64,000 nt of DNA. Source: JAYEJW01 sp034716535. GTDB taxonomy: Bacteria > Pseudomonadota > Gammaproteobacteria > Chromatiales > Chromatiaceae. The notes under the pieces are model-generated. The model saw nothing but the letters and a program-made list of their open reading frames with translations. It was not told the DNA's origin and did no database searches. The DNA is taken from NCBI GenBank assembly GCA_034716535.1, contig JAYEJW010000243.1, positions 1-64,000 on the forward strand, read 5' to 3'. Position 1 is the stretch's first letter. Each line of letters opens with the position of its first letter. Positions 58,128 through 64,000 of the stretch are shown one piece after another. The translations under genes and the position numbers were made by a program.

Positions 58128-59054
58128 TCAATCGGTCACGGGCTGCCAGCTCTCGTCCGGATCGTACGTGGAGATGTCCGCAGCCAGCGACGGCGTCTCT
58201 TCACCCAAGTCCTTCTGAAACAGAATTCCCGACTGGTTGACCATGAAGGTCGTGATGCCTGAATTGCCGTACTCCGCAGGGTGTGCCAGGAGGCCGAATC
58301 CCTTGGTCATGTGCCCGTTGTCGACGTATTCTTTGGATCCGCCCGGTGCGTTCTCGCCCTGGGCCGTGAGGACGCGGTAGTAGTAACCCTGATAGGGGCT
58401 CGGCTCGGCGCTTTCCCCGGGCTGGTAGCCCTTCGCGACCGCTTCGGCCACGAGTCGGCCCATGGGGCTCTGGGGCTCGCCCTCGGCCGTTGGCCAGAAA
58501 AGACCGTCGCGCGTGCCCTCGTCGCTCATGAGCTTCTGAGCAAATTGCCGGATGCCGTCACCGTTGCGGTCCTCGGCCGCATATTCGTATTGGGCGTCCA
58601 CGTAGACCCTGGTCACGGCGATGGCATGAAGCTCGTTTCGCCCGACGCGGCGGTTGAGCAGCTCCTCTTTGCCGGCGGCGGCGTCGAAGCGCCAGCCGTC
58701 CGGCGCGCGGACCAGCGGGATGGGAAAAGGCCAGTTCTCGTTGCCGATGGAGAGCATCGCAAGATCGTCACCCTCCTGCTCGATTCGGGCCCCTTCGTCC
58801 GTGGCTTCGACGAAGGCCCGGCGCTCTTCTGCGTCGGCCACCGGGTCTCCCGAGCGGAGATCCTCGGCGCCCGGTCCTAGGATCGCAAGTATCGCGTCGC
58901 GGTCCTCCGAGCCGGCGGCCTCGATCAGGGCCTTTACGGCAGCGTCGGGGCTCGGGTACAGGCTCTGCTCTACCGCCGCCGTGGCACCGGCGAGGATGAC
59001 CATCAGGGCGCCGCACATCAGCGCGATCCGGTTCGCACGTGGGTTCGAAATCAT
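58128..59054 (-). CDS. DUF2950 family exported protein
   Basis: A 308-residue protein with an N-terminal signal/anchor (RIALMCGALMVILAGATAA). Family features are YPSPDAAVKALIEAAGSEDRDAILAILGPGAEDL, PLVRAPDGWRFDAAAGKEELLNRRVGRNELHAI, YYYRVLTAQGENAPGG and FGLLAHPAEYGNSGITTFMVNQSGILFQKDLG. The function of DUF2950 is unknown. It lies 52 bases after the DUF3300 gene; the two families commonly occur together. I chose ATG 59054 over 59063 for ribosome-site spacing. Confidence 0.9.
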   Translation of the reverse strand: MISNPRANRIALMCGALMVILAGATAAVEQSLYPSPDAAVKALIEAAGSEDRDAILAILGPGAEDLRSGDPVADAEERRAFVEATDEGARIEQEGDDLAMLSIGNENWPFPIPLVRAPDGWRFDAAAGKEELLNRRVGRNELHAIAVTRVYVDAQYEYAAEDRNGDGIRQFAQKLMSDEGTRDGLFWPTAEGEPQSPMGRLVAEAVAKGYQPGESAEPSPYQGYYYRVLTAQGENAPGGSKEYVDNGHMTKGFGLLAHPAEYGNSGITTFMVNQSGILFQKDLGEETPSLAADISTYDPDESWQPVTD

Positions 59055-59106
59055 GTCTGGCATCTCCTTGTACGAGAGAAGTTTTCGGGTTGGCATCCGG
59101 GGCCGA

Positions 59107-60537
59107 TCAGCCACGGCGGCCGCTTCCGCTGCGTCCGCCGCCGCGGGCACCGCCTCCACCGCCGCGCTTCGCCGCCCCGCCGCCGCGGCTGCTTGATCCG
59201 CGCTTGCTGGCCGCGCGGTCGAGCCCGCTCCTATCCACTTTAAAGGCGCTGGAGCGACCCCCGTCTCGCTTTGCCGGCGCTTTGACCTCGCGGCTCGCAG
59301 GGCGCTTGACCTCACGCGTCTGCGGGCGCTGCTTCTGGTCGCGGGTTTGCGCCCGTTTGGTGTCGCGGGACTCCGGACGCTTGGTCTCGCGCGGTGCAGG
59401 GCGCTTGGCCTCCCGGCTCTGCGGGCGTTTGACGTCCCCACTTGCCGGCCTTTTTGCTTCCTGAGTCGCGGGGCGCTTGACATCCCGCGTCTCGGGACGC
59501 TTTAGATCAGGTTGGCCCTGGCGGTCCCGGCCGCGCGCAGCATCGCGGTCGATGCGGTTGTCCTGCCTTGCGCCGGCGTACTTTTGCTTGGTCTCCTGGT
59601 TGCGGTAACGGACCCCGCCGCGGCGTTCCGGATTGTGCTCCCACTTCGTGAAGTCGTTGCCGACGATGCCGCGGTTGATGTTGACGTCACCCCGCTGGAT
59701 ATTCACGTTGCGGTTGATGTTCTCAGGCCTTCTCCAGCCGCCTCCCCAGTAGCCGGGATTGTTCCAGTAGCCGGGTCTGCCGTAATAGCCGCGGCCCCCG
59801 TAATAGACCCGGTAATCGTTCCTGTCCCAGAGAATGGCCGCGGTCAGCAGACCGCCGACCAGAGCGCCGACGCCGAAGCTCACCAGGTTGTCGCTGCTCG
59901 ATGAGCCGGAGTCCGTGACGTAGGTGGTGGTCGGGGTGGTATAGGTCGCGGGGTAGTACGTGGTTGCCGGCGGCGCTGTCTGGCCGTACACCGTGGAGGG
60001 GTTGTAAGCGGGTACGTAGACGACCTGCGGATCCGCCGGCTGGACGACGATGGTATCGCCTTCGGTCTCGACCTGTTGCTGCTCGGTCGTCTGCAGGTTT
60101 CCGGCATCCTGGGCCTCCTTGCGCAGGCGCTGAACCGCATCCATGACGTCGTCGTCTTGGGCGAGCATGGCGTCCCCCAGGTCCTGGGTCCAGTCCAGAT
60201 TGTCGTTCATGTAGTCCAGCACGTCCGGGAAGAACACCAGCGTCTTGACGCTCTGGTCCCAGGGCTCCGCCTCGGTGGCCTGCTCCAGGGCCTCGCCTTC
60301 GAGGTCCGGGTGGCCCTTGAGCCAACGTGCGGCCTGCACCAGGTCCAGAGGGTAGGTGGAGGCCATGAGCAACTGGGCCAGTAGCGCATCCGGGTACAGG
60401 GCAATGGGCGCGACCAACTGCTCGATCTGGTCCGGTGGGAATAGCTCGCGATCCGGCTGTTCTTCGGCCACCAGTGCGCCGTGAAAAAGCCACAGTGCCG
60501 TGAGCCAGGCCACCGTCAGGCGTTTGAGTGTCTCCAT
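59107..60537 (-). CDS. DUF3300 family exported protein with repetitive basic tail
   Basis: A 476-residue exported protein with signal peptide (LTVAWLTALWLFHGALVAEE). Residues 30-180 are the DUF3300 domain (LFPPDQIEQLVAPIALYPDALLAQLLMASTYPLDLVQAARWL ... QVVYVPAYNPSTVYG). Then come a membrane-like stretch (FGVGALVGGLLTAAILW), a Tyr/Gly/Trp-rich part, an octapeptide repeat of KRP units (345-425) and a Gly/Arg/Ser-rich end. The strongly basic tail may bind nucleic acid or acidic polymers at the envelope. The start is ATG 60537. Function unknown. Confidence 0.9.
   Translation of the reverse strand: METLKRLTVAWLTALWLFHGALVAEEQPDRELFPPDQIEQLVAPIALYPDALLAQLLMASTYPLDLVQAARWLKGHPDLEGEALEQATEAEPWDQSVKTLVFFPDVLDYMNDNLDWTQDLGDAMLAQDDDVMDAVQRLRKEAQDAGNLQTTEQQQVETEGDTIVVQPADPQVVYVPAYNPSTVYGQTAPPATTYYPATYTTPTTTYVTDSGSSSSDNLVSFGVGALVGGLLTAAILWDRNDYRVYYGGRGYYGRPGYWNNPGYWGGGWRRPENINRNVNIQRGDVNINRGIVGNDFTKWEHNPERRGGVRYRNQETKQKYAGARQDNRIDRDAARGRDRQGQPDLKRPETRDVKRPATQEAKRPASGDVKRPQSREAKRPAPRETKRPESRDTKRAQTRDQKQRPQTREVKRPASREVKAPAKRDGGRSSAFKVDRSGLDRAASKRGSSSRGGGAAKRGGGGGARGGGRSGSGRRG
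59266..59502 (-). repeat. Octapeptide-coding repeats inside the DUF3300 gene
   Basis: Codons for about ten degenerate units of the form (D/E)-x-K-R-P-x-(S/T/P)-R, such as VKRPATQE, AKRPASGD, VKRPQSRE, TKRPESRD, follow one another. This low-complexity stretch is likely to vary in copy number. Confidence 0.85.
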
Positions 60538-60812
60538 GTGCTCGCCTCCGCTTGGGGTTGTCGGTCTAAGCGATTCATTCCGAAAACCGGCCCAGAAAGC
60601 ACCAATTTGCCAAGGGGCTGGTACCTGCCCGGCCAGGTTGCGGAATTCAAGCTTCAACATAAGGGCTTTGATCGGGAACAAAAAATCGGTAGCTTCACTC
60701 TTCAGTGGACCCGGTTCGGGGTTGGTCTGGGATCTTCATGACGACGACGCGCAACTCCTTTGCCGATATGTCGGCGGTCAGTAGTCCGGTGGCACCTCTC
60801 CACGGTTCAGGA

Positions 60813-61391
60813 TCAGGGGCGGGCGATCGGTTGGCCACGGCTGGTGAAGGAGAGGTTGTGGGACCTGTCCACGCCGATCATGACGGCCTCGACGATCGGC
60901 GGGTTGACCTCCCGGTCAGCCGACCACTCGACGATGAAGTTGGCGCCTGAGCCGCCCTCCGTGTCCCGCTTCTCCACCAGGTACGACACAGTCTCCAGGG
61001 GCCCCAGGGTGATCGGTGCTTCCGCGTATTCGCGGATCATCTGGCCCTGGGTGTCAAAGTAACGGACGCGATCGACACGGATCGATCGCTCCGGGTCGGT
61101 ATTGCGCACGCTGAGCGTGACCTCGAGTAGGAATGCCTCGCCGCCGCGGGAGTAGATATGCGAATAGGCGGGGACGTACACCGCGGGACCTATGGAGCTT
61201 GCGGCCGGTTGCGCCGGTTGAGCGGCGGTCCCGGGTTGGGGCGGCCGGAAGCTCAACTGGTCCTCGATGGTCTCGAGTCGGCTGCCCACGTACAGCATCG
61301 TCAGGATGATCGCGAGCACGGCGGCGCTGGCAACAATGGACAGGGCGATCGGGACCTTCTTCTTCCGGTCGGCGGCGGTGGGTTCTGGCAT
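60813..61391 (-). CDS. DUF3124 family membrane-anchored protein
   Basis: A 192-residue protein with one N-terminal membrane segment (PIALSIVASAAVLAIILTMLYVG), a Pro/Ala/Gln linker, and a DUF3124 domain: AVYVPAYSHIYSRGGEAFLLEVTLSVRNTDPE, then VRYFDTQGQMIREY, PITLGPLETVSYLVEKRDTEGGSGANFIVEW. The domain should lie in the periplasm. It is on the same strand as the DUF3300/DUF2950 genes, 275 bases upstream. Confidence 0.87.
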   Translation of the reverse strand: MPEPTAADRKKKVPIALSIVASAAVLAIILTMLYVGSRLETIEDQLSFRPPQPGTAAQPAQPAASSIGPAVYVPAYSHIYSRGGEAFLLEVTLSVRNTDPERSIRVDRVRYFDTQGQMIREYAEAPITLGPLETVSYLVEKRDTEGGSGANFIVEWSADREVNPPIVEAVMIGVDRSHNLSFTSRGQPIARP

Positions 61392-61452
61392 GACTGATTT
61401 CGTCCTCTAAATTGCTCGGAATCAGGCTCGCTCAGGCGAATGCCAATAGTCC

Positions 61453-62418
61453 CTAGTTTCCGCGACCCAGTAGGGATTCGACCAGGTGCTGAGCCACGAG
61501 CCCGTGCCCCTCTTCGTTGAGGTGCCATACGTCCATCGCAAAGGCGCGGGGCATGGCACCTTGGGCAAGCGGTGATTCCAGAAGATTCAACACCGCCACA
61601 CCCTTTTCCGAGAGCTGCCTGTCGATCTCTTCATGCGTGTGGGCGAGCGGATAGTCGGCGAATCCGTCTTCCGGGAAGACAGGAACGAGCGCTACGAAAA
61701 ATTCCGCTCCTTCGGCTGCAAGCCTGTTCTTTATCTCAACAATCCGTTCGAAGACCAGCGCCTTATTCTTCCGGAAATGATAGTCGTGGTACTCGGAGAA
61801 TTGCTGAAAAAATTTCTCCAGGCGTAACAGGAAGAAGCTGTCCGGCTTGCGGAAGTACTTCATCTTTCCCGCGGAGTCGCCTTCCAGGTCGAAGTCGTTC
61901 ATGCACATCACGTAAACGACGATGTCTGGACTGAACGGCATGGCCCTCTCACCGATCAGCTCCATGACCTGGATGGCGTTGTAGCCGTCGACGGCGAAGC
62001 CGAGGGTCTCGATCTCGGCAGTCGGGAAGCGGGTTCGCCCGAGGGCCTCGACACGTCGAACGAAGGTCCGATCAAGATCGACACCGATACCCAGGGTTAC
62101 GGAATCCCCTGCGAAGGCAATCCGCAGTACGCCTTCTCTCTTGTCCCGCTCATGCTCCCGGTCCCGGAATCCGTGGCGGTTCGTCCTGATGACCGAGCCC
62201 CATTTTTCGACCTCTCCGTTGGAACGATACTCCCACAGCATCGTCGCGTTCTCTGATGGCACCGTGAGCTTTCCGTACCAATCGCCCGTTTCCTCGAACT
62301 CGGACTTCCAATTGTCGTATTCATAGCTTTTCCAAAGCTCGTAGGCCCCGACGAACAGCGCCAGAGCGAGCAGCGTGCTGACGGCGGACAGCAGGGCGTC
62401 GGACCAGAATTTCCTCAT
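61453..62418 (-). CDS. SGNH/GDSL hydrolase family protein
   Basis: A 321-residue protein with one N-terminal membrane segment (ALLSAVSTLLALALFVGAYELW) and a periplasmic SGNH domain. The nucleophile block is RIAFAGDSVTLGIGV (Ser106), the Asn block is VMCMNDFD, and the catalytic Asp-His block is DVWHLNEEGH near the end. Such proteins remove or add acyl groups on sugars in polysaccharide loci. ATG 62418 gives a normal anchor; the upstream in-frame stretch is not protein-like. It is divergent from the carbamoyltransferase. Confidence 0.85.
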   Translation of the reverse strand: MRKFWSDALLSAVSTLLALALFVGAYELWKSYEYDNWKSEFEETGDWYGKLTVPSENATMLWEYRSNGEVEKWGSVIRTNRHGFRDREHERDKREGVLRIAFAGDSVTLGIGVDLDRTFVRRVEALGRTRFPTAEIETLGFAVDGYNAIQVMELIGERAMPFSPDIVVYVMCMNDFDLEGDSAGKMKYFRKPDSFFLLRLEKFFQQFSEYHDYHFRKNKALVFERIVEIKNRLAAEGAEFFVALVPVFPEDGFADYPLAHTHEEIDRQLSEKGVAVLNLLESPLAQGAMPRAFAMDVWHLNEEGHGLVAQHLVESLLGRGN

Positions 62419-62548
62419 CGTTTTTCGATAGATCGCAACCGGCCGCGAGTTTGACAGATCCCCGACATGCTCACAAGATAACGCTCCGCCCGGTCTTCCC
62501 TCGTCCACACCTTTCCGCCCCGAGTCCCCAAACGGTAACATTTTCACC

Positions 62549-64000
62549 TTGGCCATCAATATCCTTGGATTATCGGCTTACTATCACGACAGCGCGGCAG
62601 CATTGGTGCGCGACGGAGAGGTCATGGCCGCTGCGCAGGAGGAGCGCTTCAGCCGCAGGAAGCACGATGCGCGTTTCCCGCGCGAGGCGATCGACTATTG
62701 TCTGCGCGAAGGGGGCCTGGGGCTCGGAGAGATCGATCAGGTTGTTTTCTACGACAAGCCGTTGGTCAAGTTCGAGCGCCTGCTCGAGACGTACCTGAGC
62801 TATGTTCCCCGCGGGTTCCGCTCCTTTGTGGCGGCGATGCCGGTCTGGCTGAAGGACAAGCTGTTCCTGAAGGAAACGCTGAAGAAGGAGCTCGAGGCCG
62901 TCGGCAACCTCCAGCGGCGCGAGCTTCCCGCGCTGATGTTCTCCGAGCATCATCGGTCCCACGCCGCCTCGGCCTTTTTCGCAAGCCCTTACCGACGCGC
63001 GGCGGTGCTCTGCCTCGACGGCGTCGGCGAGTGGGCCACCACCTCGGTGTGGCTGGGCGAGGAAAACCGTTTGATTCCCCAGTGGGAGATCGATTTCCCC
63101 CATTCCCTGGGCCTGCTCTATTCGGCTTTCACCTATTACACCGGATTCAAGGTCAACTCCGGCGAGTACAAGCTGATGGGCCTGGCGCCTTACGGCGAGC
63201 CGAAGTATGTCGACGTCATTCTGCGGGAGCTGATGGATCTCAAGCCCGACGGGACGTTCCGGTTGGATATGCGCTATTTCGATTATGCAACCGGCCTGAC
63301 CATGACCAACCGGCGCTTCGACACCCTCTTCGGCGGCCCCCCGCGGAAGCCGGAGAGCCGTATCGGCCAGCGCGAGATGGATCTGGCGGCATCCATACAA
63401 AGGGTTACCGAGGAGGTGGTTCTGCGTCTTGCACACACGCTCCACCGGGAGCTGAAGATGGACCGTCTGTGTCTCGCCGGTGGCGTGGCCTTGAACTGCG
63501 TCGCCAACGGCCGCGTCTTGCGCGAAGGTCCGTTCCGGGACATCTGGGTCCAGCCCGCGGCGGGGGACGCCGGCGGCGCCCTGGGTGCCGCGCTTGCCGC
63601 CTGGCACGAGTACCACCAGGGGCCGCGTCTTACCGACGGGGCAGACGGTATGCAGGGGTCCTATCTCGGTCCCCGCTTCACCAACGCAGAGATCACCGGT
63701 TATCTGGACGGCATCGGGGCCAAGTATCTTGTGCTCGACGATGAGCAACTGATGCCGACTCTCGCCGAGCTTCTCGAGCAGGAGAAGGTGGTCGGCTGGC
63801 TGCAAGGGCGCATGGAATTCGGGCCCCGTGCCCTTGGCGGACGCTCCATCATCGGCGATCCGCGCAGCACCAAGATGCAATCGGTGATGAACCTCAAGAT
63901 CAAATATCGGGAGTCGTTCCGACCCTTTGCCCCCGCCGTCAAGGAAGACAAGGTCTCGGATTGGTTCGAGCATGCTCGCAGCAGTCCTTACATGCTGTTG
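62549..64000 (+). CDS. Carbamoyltransferase (NodU/TobZ type), cut by right edge
   Basis: 484 codons are present and the frame is still open at the window end. The start is TTG 62549 (MAINILGLSAYYHDSAAAL); no ATG or GTG is in frame upstream. Motifs: EERFSRRKHDARFP, SEHHRSHAASAFF (His residues of the carbamoyl site), CLDGVGEWATT, NSGEYKLMGLAPYG, CLAGGVALNCVANG, PAAGDAGGALGAAL and the TsaD/YrdC-like GRMEFGPRALGGRSI. It transfers a carbamoyl group to a hydroxyl, usually on a sugar or antibiotic. With the SGNH protein it suggests a surface-polysaccharide locus beyond the edge. Confidence 0.92.
   Translation, partial: MAINILGLSAYYHDSAAALVRDGEVMAAAQEERFSRRKHDARFPREAIDYCLREGGLGLGEIDQVVFYDKPLVKFERLLETYLSYVPRGFRSFVAAMPVWLKDKLFLKETLKKELEAVGNLQRRELPALMFSEHHRSHAASAFFASPYRRAAVLCLDGVGEWATTSVWLGEENRLIPQWEIDFPHSLGLLYSAFTYYTGFKVNSGEYKLMGLAPYGEPKYVDVILRELMDLKPDGTFRLDMRYFDYATGLTMTNRRFDTLFGGPPRKPESRIGQREMDLAASIQRVTEEVVLRLAHTLHRELKMDRLCLAGGVALNCVANGRVLREGPFRDIWVQPAAGDAGGALGAALAAWHEYHQGPRLTDGADGMQGSYLGPRFTNAEITGYLDGIGAKYLVLDDEQLMPTLAELLEQEKVVGWLQGRMEFGPRALGGRSIIGDPRSTKMQSVMNLKIKYRESFRPFAPAVKEDKVSDWFEHARSSPYMLL

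Noticed and set aside
62570..63973. 467-codon minus-strand frame opposite the carbamoyltransferase
   Set aside because: The plus-strand carbamoyltransferase frame carries all family motifs and is open to the edge; the minus frame is its shadow.

Overview
The window is a GC-rich bacterial chromosome segment, most likely from a gammaproteobacterium with an autotrophic or sulfur/metal-oxidising lifestyle of the Chromatiales/Ectothiorhodospiraceae kind. The evidence is indirect: a LexA gene behind a CTGT-N8-ACAG box, the rho / trxA / divergent rhlB arrangement, the yrfG-nudE pair, a tkt-gap-pgk-pyk-fba cluster of the Calvin-cycle (cbb) kind, and an SAH riboswitch before ahcY. No rRNA, tRNA, CRISPR array, prophage or intact insertion sequence is visible.

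Layout. 1-3.05 kb: an MNIO-type RiPP metallophore locus on the minus strand (BufA2-type precursor, DUF692 enzyme, DUF2063 partner, DUF1841 protein) plus the start of a second, HvfA-type precursor that runs off the left edge. 3.3-7.4 kb: nth, then the SOS genes lexA-imuA-imuB with a 30-bp inverted-repeat element between lexA and imuA. 7.5-15.6 kb: a respiratory or catabolic molybdoenzyme operon (alpha, beta, heme-b gamma, TorD-type delta, in ebdABCD order) with its own sigma-54 activator gene, a near-consensus -24/-12 promoter, two tandem palindromes suited to be the activator site, and an FNR-like box. 15.8-21.8 kb: SCP2-like protein, exopolyphosphatase, small conserved protein, RRM protein, RhlE helicase, GT4 glycosyltransferase.

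21.9-30.4 kb: GT39 membrane glycosyltransferase, lipA, ElyC-like protein, an aspartoacylase-like hydrolase overlapping a glutamate-cysteine ligase-like gene, murU, HD-GYP protein. 30.6-35.6 kb: rho, trxA, rhlB, yrfG, nudE. 35.7-41 kb: a periplasmic protein with two thioredoxin domains, a DUF4124 protein, pta and ackA. 41.5-46.2 kb: a minus-strand methyl-cycle block metK - SAH riboswitch - ahcY - metF, with an isolated pstS 28 nt behind metF. 46.4-54.6 kb: thioredoxin-like protein, then the central-carbon cluster, closed by a strong terminator. 54.6-64 kb: CPCC protein, membrane protein, isoaspartyl peptidase, ATP-grasp enzyme, a DUF2950/DUF3300/DUF3124 envelope group, and an SGNH protein divergent from a carbamoyltransferase that runs off the right edge, probably the edge of a polysaccharide locus.

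The most promising material is (i) the molybdoenzyme operon with unknown substrate and a matching activator, promoter and putative enhancer sites, and (ii) the two-precursor metallophore locus with a Fur-like box and an intercistronic hairpin. All calls come from reading the sequence and recalled family features; no database search was run.
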